Source: Paucibacter sp. PLA-PC-4
GTDB taxonomy: Bacteria > Pseudomonadota > Gammaproteobacteria > Burkholderiales > Burkholderiaceae_C
Direction of reading: 5' to 3'
Assembly (NCBI RefSeq): GCF_026241155.1
Contig: NZ_JAPFGP010000010.1
Coordinates: 62,001-126,000, forward strand
DNA: 64,000 nucleotides
Shown one piece after another: positions 52,885 to 61,113 of this stretch; position 1 is the first letter of the stretch; each line of letters opens with the position of its first letter. The notes under the pieces were generated by a model that ran no database searches, had not been told where the DNA came from, and was given only the letters and a program-made list of their open reading frames with translations. Position numbers and translations under genes: made by a program.

Positions 52885-54063
52885 TCACAGCAGCTCCACA
52901 CCAACGGCAGTCGCCTCGCCGCCGCCGATGCACAGCGCCGCGACGCCGCGCTTGAGGCCGCGGTGGCGCAGCGCGCCCAGCAGCGTGACGATGATGCGGG
53001 CACCGGAGGCGCCGATCGGGTGGCCCAGCGCGCATGCGCCGCCGTTGACGTTGACGATTTCGTGCGGCAGCTTGAACTCGGCCATCGCGGCCATCGTGAC
53101 GGCAGCGAAGGCCTCGTTGACCTCCCACAGATCGACGCTCTTAGCGTCCCAGCCGTTCTTGACCAGCAGCTTCTGGATCGCGCCGACCGGGGCGGTGGTG
53201 AACCACTCGGGCGCATTGGCATGCACGGCAGTGCCGACGATGCGGGCCACCGGCTTGACGCCCAGGCGGCTGGCCGTGCTCTCGCGCATCAGCACCAGCG
53301 CGGCGGCGCCGTCGGAGATCGAGCTGGACGTGGCGGCGGTGATGGTGCCGTCCTTCTTGAACGCGGGCTTGAGGCCGGCGATCTTGTCGAGCTTGGCCTT
53401 GAAGGGCTGCTCGTCGCGGTTGATCACGGTATCGCCACCCCGGCCAGCCACCGTCACCGGCGCGATTTCCCAGGCAAAGCTGCCGTCCTCGTTGGCGCGC
53501 TTGGCGCGCTCAGTCGAGGCGATCGCGAAGGCGTCCTGCGCCTCGCGGGTGAAGGCGTATTTGTCGACGCACTGCTCGGCAAACACACCCATGGCCTTCC
53601 CGCGCTGGTAGGCGTCTTCCAGGCCGTCCAGTGCCATATGGTCATACATCTGGGCGGCGCCGTACTTGACGCCCTTGCGCGCGAACATCAGGTGCGGCGC
53701 GTTGGTCATGCTTTCCATGCCACCGGCGATCAGGATGTCGGCACTCTCGGCCTTGAGCGTGTCGTGGGCGAACATGGTGGCGCGCATGCCGGCGCCGCAC
53801 ATCTTGGACAGCGTGACCGCGCCGACCGACTGCGGCAGCCCGGCCTTCAGCACCGCCTGGCGCGCCGGGGCCTGGCCCTGGCCGGCCATCAGGCAGTTGC
53901 CGATGAAGGCCTCGTTGATCGAGTCGCCGGGGACGCCGGCACGCTCGACCGCAGCCTGGATCGCAACGGCCGCCAGTTCCCAGGCCTGCAGTGAGGCGAA
54001 ATCACCCAGCAGGCCGCCGATGGGCGTGCGGGCGGCGGAAACGATGACGATGGAATCGGACAT
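52885..54063 (-). CDS. Acetyl-CoA C-acetyltransferase (thiolase)
   Basis: The 392-residue thiolase has the acyl-accepting Cys in LSKMCGAGMRA near residue 90, the NEAF motif (WEVNEAFAAV), NVNGGACALGHPIGASGAR with the catalytic His, and the C-terminal CIGGGEATAV with the second Cys. Length and motifs fit the biosynthetic/acetoacetyl-CoA type (AtoB, PhaA). As the last gene of an operon with isovaleryl-CoA dehydrogenase, it probably splits acetoacetyl-CoA from leucine breakdown into two acetyl-CoA; a part in PHA synthesis cannot be excluded. It follows aceK by 12 bases and ends at a strong terminator. Confidence 0.94.
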   Translation of the reverse strand: MSDSIVIVSAARTPIGGLLGDFASLQAWELAAVAIQAAVERAGVPGDSINEAFIGNCLMAGQGQAPARQAVLKAGLPQSVGAVTLSKMCGAGMRATMFAHDTLKAESADILIAGGMESMTNAPHLMFARKGVKYGAAQMYDHMALDGLEDAYQRGKAMGVFAEQCVDKYAFTREAQDAFAIASTERAKRANEDGSFAWEIAPVTVAGRGGDTVINRDEQPFKAKLDKIAGLKPAFKKDGTITAATSSSISDGAAALVLMRESTASRLGVKPVARIVGTAVHANAPEWFTTAPVGAIQKLLVKNGWDAKSVDLWEVNEAFAAVTMAAMAEFKLPHEIVNVNGGACALGHPIGASGARIIVTLLGALRHRGLKRGVAALCIGGGEATAVGVELL

Positions 54064-54075
54064 GGTGGGGCTCCT

Positions 54076-55911
54076 TTACTGAACGGGAAGATCGTGATGC
54101 GCGTCGGCCATCAGCACGGCGCCATCGACGGGGTGAAGCGGGGTGGACGAGGCGGCGCGGGCATAAAAGCGCTTGTGGGCCTCGTAGGGAAAGACGTCGT
54201 GCACATGGCCGGCCTGGATGCGGGCCTTGTGCTGCTGCCAGAACTCGGCGTCCAGCAGATCGGCATGGTGGCGCATGAAATGCTCGCGCACACCGGGGTG
54301 GCCGAGCAGAAAGGGGCCGAAGGTCTCGGGGAAGACATCGCGCGGGCCGACGGAGTACCAGACCTCGCCGGACATCTCTTCCTCCTCATTGCGCGGCGCC
54401 GGCACGCGGCGGAAGTTGCAATCGCTGAGGTACTCGATCTCGTCGTAGTCGTAGAACACGACCTTGCCGTGGCGGGTCACGCCGAAGTTCTTCCACAGCA
54501 TGTCGCCGGGGAAAATATTGGCGGCCACCAGGTCCTTGATCGCATGGCCGTACTCGATCACCGCATGCTCCAGCTGGGCCGGCGTGGCCTCCTGCAGATA
54601 GATGTTCAGCGGCACCATGCGGCGCTCGATATAAACATGGCGCAGCACCAGGTCCTCGCCGCTGTCTTCGATCAGGCTGGGGCAGAAGTGCTTGAGTTCC
54701 TTGAGCAGCTCATCGTCGAAGCGCTGGCGCGGGAAGGCGACGTTGGAGTATTCCAAGGTGTCGGCCATGCGCCCGACCCGGTCGTGGGTCTTCACCAGCA
54801 GATACTTGTGCTGGATCAGCTCCCGGCTGGTGTTCTCCTTTTGCGGCGGGAAGAAGTCCTTGATCAGCTTGAAGACAAAGGGGTAGCTGGGCAGATCGAA
54901 CACCAGCATCACCATGCCCTTGATGCCGGGCGCGATGCGGAACTTGTCGCTGGAGTGGCGAAGGTGGTAGAGGAAGTCGCGATAGAAAAGATTCTTGCCG
55001 TGCTTTTGCAGGCCCAGCGCGCTGTAGATCTCTGCGCGCGGCTTCCTGGGCATCATCGAGCGCAGGAACTGCACGTAGGCGCTGGGCACCTCCATGTCCA
55101 CCATGAAATAAGCGCGGGCAAAGCTGAACAGCATGAGCAAATCGTCTTCGCCGAACAGCACGGCGTCGATGTAGAGCAGGCCCGACCGCCCTTCCTTGTG
55201 CAGGATGGGCAGCGCGAATGGCGTCTCGGTGAAGCCGTTGATGATCTTGCCCACCAGGTAAGCGCCCTTGTTGCGATAGAACAGGGAGCTCAGCACCTGG
55301 ATCTGGAAATTGGTGCGCCAGCGGAACTCACCCAACTCGCGCTGCATCGCGCGCAAGACCCAGTCGATGTCGCGGCCCAAGTCCTCGAACTCCAAATCGA
55401 GCTGGAAGTTGGTGACTACCCGGCAAAGGGTTTCATGCAGCGTCGGCTTGCTCGGGTAGTAGGCGCGGTAGGTCGGCTTGGCGGCTGGCTCCTCGTTCTC
55501 GATGTACTCAGTCGAGACGGCCGGCCGCACGAAGATGAAGTCGTTGTGGAAGTAGGCGTGGTGCAGGATGCGGGTGCAGACCGAGTTGAAGAAGGTCTCG
55601 GCCAGCTCCGGCTGGTGATGGTCGGTCAGCAAACCGATGTAATGCAGCTTAACCTGCTGCCAGACCTCCATCGGCAAGGTGCTGGCCTGGAAGCGCTCTT
55701 CCAGCAGGACCACCGCCTCGTCGACCCGCTTGTCATAGAACTCAATGCGCTCACGTTGGGCGCGCTGCTGGCCGTGCCAGTCGGCGCGCTCAAAGCGCTG
55801 CTTGGCCGATGCGCTGGTGGCGCGGAACAGCCGGTAGTGCCTGTTGAAGCCGCCCAACAAGGCCTGCGCGATCTCGAACGCGCGGGGGTTGGTCAGCTTC
55901 TGCGGGAACAT
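54076..55911 (-). CDS. aceK: Isocitrate dehydrogenase kinase/phosphatase
   Basis: The 611-residue protein matches AceK in length (E. coli about 578) and motifs: [19 protein letters not shown] at the N terminus, [73 protein letters not shown] (kinase catalytic part, with Asp in FYDYDE) and [12 protein letters not shown]. It phosphorylates and dephosphorylates isocitrate dehydrogenase to send carbon through the glyoxylate shunt on acetyl-CoA-yielding substrates. The start ATG at 55909-55911 gives the usual N terminus; upstream codons belong to the spacer and the carbonic anhydrase gene. In E. coli it sits with aceBA; here it lies in a leucine/isovalerate-type operon. Confidence 0.96.
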   Translation of the reverse strand: MFPQKLTNPRAFEIAQALLGGFNRHYRLFRATSASAKQRFERADWHGQQRAQRERIEFYDKRVDEAVVLLEERFQASTLPMEVWQQVKLHYIGLLTDHHQPELAETFFNSVCTRILHHAYFHNDFIFVRPAVSTEYIENEEPAAKPTYRAYYPSKPTLHETLCRVVTNFQLDLEFEDLGRDIDWVLRAMQRELGEFRWRTNFQIQVLSSLFYRNKGAYLVGKIINGFTETPFALPILHKEGRSGLLYIDAVLFGEDDLLMLFSFARAYFMVDMEVPSAYVQFLRSMMPRKPRAEIYSALGLQKHGKNLFYRDFLYHLRHSSDKFRIAPGIKGMVMLVFDLPSYPFVFKLIKDFFPPQKENTSRELIQHKYLLVKTHDRVGRMADTLEYSNVAFPRQRFDDELLKELKHFCPSLIEDSGEDLVLRHVYIERRMVPLNIYLQEATPAQLEHAVIEYGHAIKDLVAANIFPGDMLWKNFGVTRHGKVVFYDYDEIEYLSDCNFRRVPAPRNEEEEMSGEVWYSVGPRDVFPETFGPFLLGHPGVREHFMRHHADLLDAEFWQQHKARIQAGHVHDVFPYEAHKRFYARAASSTPLHPVDGAVLMADAHHDLPVQ

Positions 55912-55924
55912 CGGGCTGTACCGC

Positions 55925-56587
55925 CTAGGCTTGGCTGTAGCGCTGCTTGACCGCAGCCAATGCGCGCTTGTAGGCAGGGCCGACATCGTCGTGATGGGCG
56001 GCCGTGATCTGCAGGTCCTCCAGCAGCCCGTTGTGCAGGCCATAAACCCAGCCATGGACGACGATCTCTTGCCCGCGGGCCCAGGCATCCTGCACCACCG
56101 TGGTCTGGCAGGCATTGCGCGCCTGTGCCAGCACGTTCAGCTCGCACAGCGCGTCGACGCGGCGAGCCTCGGGCAGGCTGTCGATCCACTCCTGGTGGTC
56201 GTTTCGCACGTCCTGCACATGGCGAATCCAGTTGGACACCAGGCCCACACGCGCGTCGATCAGCGCGGCCTTGACGCCACCGCAGTTACTGTGGCCCACC
56301 ACGATGATGTGCTTGACCTTCAGGTGGTCCACCGCGAACTGCATCACCGACAGGCAGTTCAGGTCTGAGTGCACGACGACGTTGGCAACATTGCGATGCA
56401 CGAACAACTCGCCGGGCAGCAGGTCGACCAGCTCATTGGCAGGCACCCGGCTGTCGGCGCAGCCTATCCACAGGTATTGCGGCGTCTGCTGCTTCAGCAG
56501 TCGCGAGAAAAAGCCCGGTTCGCGCTGTTCCGTCTCGGCGGCCCAGCGCTTGTTATTGCCCAGCAGGTCTTGCAGTTCGTTGTTCAT
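55925..56587 (-). CDS. can: Beta-class carbonic anhydrase
   Basis: The 220-residue enzyme interconverts CO2 and bicarbonate. Zinc ligands are visible: Cys43 with Asp45 and Arg47 (CADSRVP), His99 and Cys102 (HSNCGG). It resembles E. coli Can (YadF) in length and in the start [18 protein letters not shown]. In this operon it may supply bicarbonate for the biotin carboxylase step of leucine breakdown (methylcrotonyl-CoA carboxylase), whose genes are not in the window. The start overlaps the preceding gene's stop by 4 bases, and aceK follows after 13 bases. Confidence 0.96.
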   Translation of the reverse strand: MNNELQDLLGNNKRWAAETEQREPGFFSRLLKQQTPQYLWIGCADSRVPANELVDLLPGELFVHRNVANVVVHSDLNCLSVMQFAVDHLKVKHIIVVGHSNCGGVKAALIDARVGLVSNWIRHVQDVRNDHQEWIDSLPEARRVDALCELNVLAQARNACQTTVVQDAWARGQEIVVHGWVYGLHNGLLEDLQITAAHHDDVGPAYKRALAAVKQRYSQA

Positions 56588-57504
56588 GCCGACATTGTCC
56601 ACGCCTGCAGCTTCTCCAGGCTGACAGCCACGCCGCCGCAGACTTCCACCAGAGGTCTCTTGAAACGGGCAAACAGCTCGGGGTGCACATCCACCGCCGC
56701 CAGCGCCGCACCGCAGGCCGGCTCCACCATCACCCGCATCTGCTCGGCCAGCCGCGCCGCCGCGCCACAGGCCTGGGCATCGCTGACCAGCACGCTGTGC
56801 GTGGGATGCAGCTGGGCAAGGCGCAGGGCCTCGTCGGCGACGCGGCGCGCGCCCAGCGAGGTGGCGATCGAGGTGATGGCAGGCAGGGTCACGGCCTTGC
56901 CGGCCTTCAGGCTCTCGTGCAGGCTGGCCGCGCCCTCGGTTTCCACCGCAATCACCGGGATGTCGTTCAGACCGTGGCGGCGCAGGCCCTGGACGATGCC
57001 GGCGAACAGGCCACCGCCGCCCACCGCTGTGACCACCGCGTCGAAATCCAGGCCTTGGTCCAGCACTTCGTCGATCAGGCTTGCATGGCCCTCCCACAGC
57101 AGCGGGTGGTCGAAGGGATGGACATAGGTGGCGCCGCGCTCGGCCGCCAGCGCCTGGGCGAACTCATTGCTCTCATCCCAGACCGCGCCATGGCGCAGCA
57201 CCGTGGCGCCGCGCGCCTCAATCAGGCTCTGCACCGCGGCGCTGCTGGTCTGCGGCAGCACGATGGTGACGGTCAGCCCCAAGGCCTGGCCCGCATAGGC
57301 GGCAGCGAAGCCGGCATTGCCGCCCGAGGCGCAGACGATTTCCTTGGCACCGTCCTGCGCCGCCTTGCGCACCAGCCGCCCGACGCCGCGCAGCTTGAAG
57401 CTGCCGCTGGGCTGCAGCGCATCCATCTTCAACCAGACATCTGGGTGCGAGAACTGGCCGGGCGCGGCCCGCAGCAGCGGCGTATTCAGGTGCAAAGGCT
57501 TCAT
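56584..57504 (-). CDS. PLP-dependent serine/threonine dehydratase-like enzyme
   Basis: The 306-residue fold-type II PLP enzyme has the Schiff-base Lys37 in SGSFKLRG, the phosphate-binding glycine loop in AVGGGGLFAG and the ASGGNAGFAAAYAG asparagine loop. It resembles eukaryote-like L-serine/L-threonine dehydratases (SDS/SDH), which yield pyruvate or 2-oxobutyrate. Its start is directly next to the stop of the isovaleryl-CoA dehydrogenase gene, and its end overlaps the carbonic anhydrase start. What it does for leucine-type breakdown is unclear; it may be carried along for general amino acid catabolism. Confidence 0.9.
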   Translation of the reverse strand: MKPLHLNTPLLRAAPGQFSHPDVWLKMDALQPSGSFKLRGVGRLVRKAAQDGAKEIVCASGGNAGFAAAYAGQALGLTVTIVLPQTSSAAVQSLIEARGATVLRHGAVWDESNEFAQALAAERGATYVHPFDHPLLWEGHASLIDEVLDQGLDFDAVVTAVGGGGLFAGIVQGLRRHGLNDIPVIAVETEGAASLHESLKAGKAVTLPAITSIATSLGARRVADEALRLAQLHPTHSVLVSDAQACGAAARLAEQMRVMVEPACGAALAAVDVHPELFARFKRPLVEVCGGVAVSLEKLQAWTMSA

Positions 57505-58686
57505 TTACATCGTCTCCGCGAACAACTCGCGGCCTATCAGCATGCGGCGAATCTCGGAGGTTCCGGCACCGATCTCGTAGAGCTTGGCATCGCGCCACAG
57601 CCGGCCCAGCGGGTACTCGTTGATATAGCCGTTGCCGCCGAAGATCTGCACGCCCTCGCCGGCCATCCAGGTGGCCTTCTCGGCGGTCCACAGGATCACC
57701 GAGGCGCAGTCCTTGCGGACCTGGCGCACATGCTCGGCGCCCAGGAGGTCGAGGTTCTTGGCCACCGTGTAGGCAAAGCTGCGGCCGGCCTGGAGCACCG
57801 TGTACATATCGGCGACCTTGCCCTGGATCAGCTGGAACTCGCCGATGCTCTGGCCGAACTGTTTGCGGTCGTGGATGTAAGGGATCACGTTGTCCATCAC
57901 GCTTTGCATGATCCCGAGCGGTCCGCCCGTCAGCACCGCGCGCTCATAGTCCAGGCCCGACATCAGCACCTTGGCGCCACCGTTGACCGCGCCCAGCACG
58001 TTCTCTGCCGGCACCTCGACGTTCTGGAACACGAGCTCACCGGTGTGCGAGCCGCGCATGCCCAGCTTGTCGAGCTTCTGCGCGATCGAAAAACCGGGCA
58101 TGCCCTTCTCGATGAGGAAGGCCGTCACGCCGCGCGCGCCGAGCTCGGGTTCGCTCTTGGCATAGACCACCAGCGTGTCGGCATCGGGGCCGTTGGTGAT
58201 CCACATCTTGTTGCCGTTGAGCAGGTAGTAGCCGCCCTTGTCCTCGGCCTTGAGCTTCATGCTCAGCACGTCGGAGCCAGCGCCCGGCTCGCTCATTGCC
58301 AGCGCGCCGACATGCTCGCCGCTGATCAGCTTGGGCAAATACTTGGCCTTCTGCGCGGCGTTGCCGTTGCGCTTGATCTGGTTGACGCATAGATTGCTGT
58401 GCGCGCCATATGACAGGCCCACCGAGGCGCTGGCCCGGCTGATCTCTTCCATTGCGATCATGTGGGCCAGATAGCCCATGTTCGCGCCGCCGTACTCCTC
58501 GCCGACAGTGATGCCCAGCACGCCCAGATCGCCCATCTTGCGCCAAAGATCCATCGGGAACTGGTCCGAGTGGTCGATCTCGGCGGCACGCGGCGCTATT
58601 TCTTGTTGGGCAAAGTCGCGCACCGCGTCGCGCAGGGCGTCGATGTCCTCGCCGAGTTGGAAATTCAGGCCGGGCAGATTCGTCAT
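57505..58686 (-). CDS. ivd: Isovaleryl-CoA dehydrogenase
   Basis: The 393-residue flavoprotein oxidises isovaleryl-CoA to 3-methylcrotonyl-CoA in leucine breakdown. It has [43 protein letters not shown], typical of [39 protein letters not shown], and [17 protein letters not shown], where the Glu of YER is the IVD catalytic base. The C terminus ([42 protein letters not shown]) also fits. It lies 17 bases after a thioesterase gene. Methylcrotonyl-CoA carboxylase genes are not in the window. Confidence 0.96.
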   Translation of the reverse strand: MTNLPGLNFQLGEDIDALRDAVRDFAQQEIAPRAAEIDHSDQFPMDLWRKMGDLGVLGITVGEEYGGANMGYLAHMIAMEEISRASASVGLSYGAHSNLCVNQIKRNGNAAQKAKYLPKLISGEHVGALAMSEPGAGSDVLSMKLKAEDKGGYYLLNGNKMWITNGPDADTLVVYAKSEPELGARGVTAFLIEKGMPGFSIAQKLDKLGMRGSHTGELVFQNVEVPAENVLGAVNGGAKVLMSGLDYERAVLTGGPLGIMQSVMDNVIPYIHDRKQFGQSIGEFQLIQGKVADMYTVLQAGRSFAYTVAKNLDLLGAEHVRQVRKDCASVILWTAEKATWMAGEGVQIFGGNGYINEYPLGRLWRDAKLYEIGAGTSEIRRMLIGRELFAETM

Positions 58687-58703
58687 GGTGGTCTCCTAGT
58701 TTT

Positions 58704-59156
58704 TCAGTGCATCAGGCCATCGCGGCCCAGAACGGTCATCACGGTGGCGCTCATCGTCGCCACCAGCTTTTCTTCGGCGCCGGGCTCGGCGGCGCCCCAG
58801 GCACGGCCATCGACTACGCTGATGGTACGGCCGGCCTTGCCGACCTGACCTTCGAAACGGAACCAGGGACCGCGCGCCGGAGACAGCAGATTGATCTTGA
58901 ATTCGATCGTCAGCACCGCCGCGTCGGGCGGCATCAGACTGAAAGCCGCATAACCGCAGGCCGAGTCCAGCGCCGTGGCGACGATGCCGGCATGCAAAAA
59001 CCCGTGCTGCTGAGTCAGCTCGGGGCGGTGCGCCATCGTGATCACGACCCGGCCCGGCGCCACCTCGGCCAGGCTGGCGCCCAGGGTGGCCATCACTGCC
59101 TGACGTTCGAAGGAGGCTCGCACTCGCTGGGCATCGCTGTCATCGGTGGGCTGCAT
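58704..59156 (-). CDS. PaaI-family hotdog thioesterase
   Basis: The 150-residue protein is a single hotdog-fold domain of the PaaI/YiiD type: GRVVITMAHRPELTQQHGFLHAGIVATALDSACGYAAFSLMP, with HGFLHAG as the active-site turn, followed by LTIEFKINLLSPARG and GRAWGA. Such enzymes hydrolyse acyl-CoA esters and may free CoA when intermediates pile up. It is the first gene behind a perfect 16-bp palindrome and leads the isovalerate-type operon. Confidence 0.9.
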   Translation of the reverse strand: MQPTDDSDAQRVRASFERQAVMATLGASLAEVAPGRVVITMAHRPELTQQHGFLHAGIVATALDSACGYAAFSLMPPDAAVLTIEFKINLLSPARGPWFRFEGQVGKAGRTISVVDGRAWGAAEPGAEEKLVATMSATVMTVLGRDGLMH

Positions 59157-59174
59157 GCAGGCTCCGGTTGAGTT

Positions 59175-59190
59175 ACGTTTACGTAAACGT
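59175..59190. promoter_or_regulatory. 16-bp palindrome like a LiuR operator
   Basis: ACGTTTACGTAAACGT is a perfect palindrome 18 bases before the thioesterase start, at the head of the isovaleryl-CoA dehydrogenase operon. From memory, MerR-family LiuR regulators of leucine/isovalerate genes in proteobacteria bind very similar TTTACGTAAACG-type sites. Target genes and sequence agree, but no liuR gene is in the window. Confidence 0.65.
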
Positions 59191-59243
59191 CAATTCTAGT
59201 GAGAATCGGCAAGCCTTGGTCTGTTGCAGCTCTACCTAAGTAG

Positions 59244-60128
59244 TTACCCTTGGTACCCTGGTCGCATCAGCGCGATGAATCGCCGCGCTCCCAGACCCAA
59301 TGGCCGGTCGCGGCGCCAGACCACATCGACCCAAAGCCGCACCTCGTTGCTCATGTTCTCGAACTCGATCTGCAGCAAGGCGCCGGCCTCCAGCAGTGGA
59401 TCCACCATGCGCTGCGGCAAAAAGGCCCAGCCCAGGCCTGCCTGCACCAGGCTCAGCGTGGCCAGGTGGCTGTCGGTGCGCCAGAGCCGGCGCGAGACCA
59501 GCACCCGAGGGTCGTCGGCTGTGCCGGCGTCGCGCCGGGCGACCGCGATCTGGCGCAGCTCGGCCCATTGGTCCTGGCGCAGGCGTTGGCCGGCCAGCGG
59601 ATGCTGCGGCGCCATCACCGCGACCAGCCGCTCGCTGCCCAGCTCCTGGAAGCTCTCGCGCTCGTCGAAGCCGACCCGCTCGAACACCAGGGCCAAATCG
59701 ATCTCGCCGGCGTGCAACATGCGCAGCACTGCCGCCTGCGGCGCCGATAGCACGTCCACCTCCAGCGCGGGATATTCGTCGGCCAGCTGGGCCAGAGCCT
59801 CACTCCAGGCCGCCGACAGGAGCTCGGGCGCGATCGCCAGGGTTAGGCGTCGCTCCAGCCCCTGGTGCAGGGCCAGCGCATGGGCCTGCAACTGAGCCAG
59901 CCGGGCGACCAGCTGACGCGCTTGTGGCTCCAGCGCCCTGGCTTCCTCGGTGGGCCGCAACTCCCGGGTGCTTCGCTCGAACAGACGCAGCTCCAGCTCG
60001 GCCTCCATCTGTGCCACCGCCATACTGACCGCAGAAGGCACCCGGCCCAGCGCCCGCGCCGCCGCCGAGAACGAACCCTGGTCCAGCACCGCAAGGAAGA
60101 GCAGCAGGTTGTCGCTATGCAGAGCCAT
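59244..60128 (-). CDS. LysR-family transcriptional regulator
   Basis: The 294-residue protein has the LysR DNA-binding domain (residues about 3-62: HSDNLLLFLAVLDQGSFSAAARALGRVPSAVSMAVAQMEAELELRLFERSTRELRPTEE) and an effector domain (about 90-290). It is divergent from a PACE efflux gene, with a perfect 17-bp dyad between them, like the AceR/AceI pair of Acinetobacter. I use the ATG at 60128; a GTG 6 bases earlier is possible. It probably activates the efflux gene when its drug or polyamine-like ligand is present. Confidence 0.92.
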   Translation of the reverse strand: MALHSDNLLLFLAVLDQGSFSAAARALGRVPSAVSMAVAQMEAELELRLFERSTRELRPTEEARALEPQARQLVARLAQLQAHALALHQGLERRLTLAIAPELLSAAWSEALAQLADEYPALEVDVLSAPQAAVLRMLHAGEIDLALVFERVGFDERESFQELGSERLVAVMAPQHPLAGQRLRQDQWAELRQIAVARRDAGTADDPRVLVSRRLWRTDSHLATLSLVQAGLGWAFLPQRMVDPLLEAGALLQIEFENMSNEVRLWVDVVWRRDRPLGLGARRFIALMRPGYQG

Positions 60129-60138
60129 GTCCACAATT

Positions 60139-60155
60139 TGTCAGAAATTCTGACA
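60139..60155. promoter_or_regulatory. Perfect 17-bp dyad between LysR and PACE genes
   Basis: TGTCAGAA-A-TTCTGACA is a perfect inverted repeat 10 bases before the LysR start. For the PACE gene, TTGTCT (60166-60171) and TACGAT (60188-60193) with a 16-base spacer form a possible promoter, so the dyad would lie upstream of its -35 box, where LysR activators bind. For the LysR gene it lies over the start region and suits autorepression. Confidence 0.65.
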
Positions 60156-60225
60156 GCTGTCGACTTTGTCTATCAGAAAAGAATCCGTACGATGGCGAAA
60201 TTCCCGCTTCAGGACAGGATTTTTC

Positions 60226-60645
60226 ATGCAAGGCATCAGGCGCCGACTGGTCTATGTGTCGCTCTACGAGCTGTTTGCGGTCGGCCTGACCAGCGCCGGC
60301 CTGACCCTGCTGGCCGGCAGCGCGCTGGCCCATGCAGGCATCGCCGCCCTCGCCTCATCGGCCATCGCGCTGGCCTGGAATCTGGCCTATACCCACTTGT
60401 TCGAGGCCTGGGAGGCCCGCCAAACCCGGCGCGGCCGCAGCCTGGCGCGGCGAATTGCCCACGCCCTGGGCTTTGAGGCCGGCCTGATCGTGATGCTGGT
60501 GCCTTTGTTCGCCTGGTGGCTCGACATTTCGCTGTGGCAGGCCCTGCTGCTGGACTTCGGCCTGATCGTCTTCTTCCTGATCTACACGTTCGTCTTCAAC
60601 CTGGCCTTCGACCGGCTGTTCGGCCTGCCGGCCTCGGCCGTCTGA
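60226..60645 (+). CDS. PACE-family (AceI-like) multidrug efflux transporter
   Basis: The 139-residue protein has four membrane helices made of two repeats of the bacterial transmembrane pair domain: RRLVYVSLYELFAVGLTSAGLTLLAGS with the conserved Glu in the first helix, then LAWNLAYTHLFEAWEARQT, RIAHALGFEAGLIVMLVPLFAWWLDIS and FGLIVFFLIYTFVFNLAFDRLF. PACE proteins export chlorhexidine, acriflavine-like drugs and short-chain diamines by proton exchange. The ATG at 60226 gives the family start; an upstream in-frame ATG adds an unlikely hydrophilic tail. The divergent LysR gene probably controls it. Confidence 0.92.
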   Translation: MQGIRRRLVYVSLYELFAVGLTSAGLTLLAGSALAHAGIAALASSAIALAWNLAYTHLFEAWEARQTRRGRSLARRIAHALGFEAGLIVMLVPLFAWWLDISLWQALLLDFGLIVFFLIYTFVFNLAFDRLFGLPASAV

Positions 60646-61113
60646 TCAGAGGAATCGCTCCAGCACCCGTCTTGAGGCCCGATCCAGCGCGAAACGATCC
60701 GGCACTAGGAACTGGATGCCGTGGCTGCTGGCGATCAGTAGTCGGCCTTCGTCGAGCCGGCGGATGTCTTCTTCGGTCTTCAAGATGAACTGGGTCTGGC
60801 CGCGTTCGGTCTGCACCGTCCACTGGCTGGGGGTCGAAAAGGTCGACACCTTGACGATGGCCAGCACCGTCGGCACAAACTCCCGGCCGGCGAATTCAGT
60901 CTCCAGCAGCTCGCGCTCGGGCGCCGGCAGCGCAGAAAGCCGGTCAATCCAGGCCAGCTCATGACCATCGATGCCCAGCAGCGAGACGCCTTCATCGGGC
61001 GCCGAGATCGGATGCGCACGCACTGGGGTGACGCCGACATGCTCGACGCCCTCGGCATCGAGCATCACCAAGCGGCCGAAGGCATTGCGGAAGAGTTGGC
61101 GGTAGCTGCTCAT
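60646..61113 (-). CDS. DUF1854 protein linked to cyanophycin genes
   Basis: The 155-residue protein belongs to the DUF1854 family: FRNAFGRLVMLDAEGVEHVGVTPVRAHPISAPDEGVSLLGIDGHELAWIDRL, ELLETEFAGREFVPTV, WTVQTERGQTQFILKTEEDIRRL and LLIASSHGIQFLVPD. Members are regularly found beside cyanophycin synthetase and the ABC transporter found here, but their work is not known. There is no signal peptide or membrane helix. The start overlaps the ABC transporter stop by 4 bases, and its stop directly touches that of the convergent PACE gene (TGATCA). Confidence 0.9.
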   Translation of the reverse strand: MSSYRQLFRNAFGRLVMLDAEGVEHVGVTPVRAHPISAPDEGVSLLGIDGHELAWIDRLSALPAPERELLETEFAGREFVPTVLAIVKVSTFSTPSQWTVQTERGQTQFILKTEEDIRRLDEGRLLIASSHGIQFLVPDRFALDRASRRVLERFL

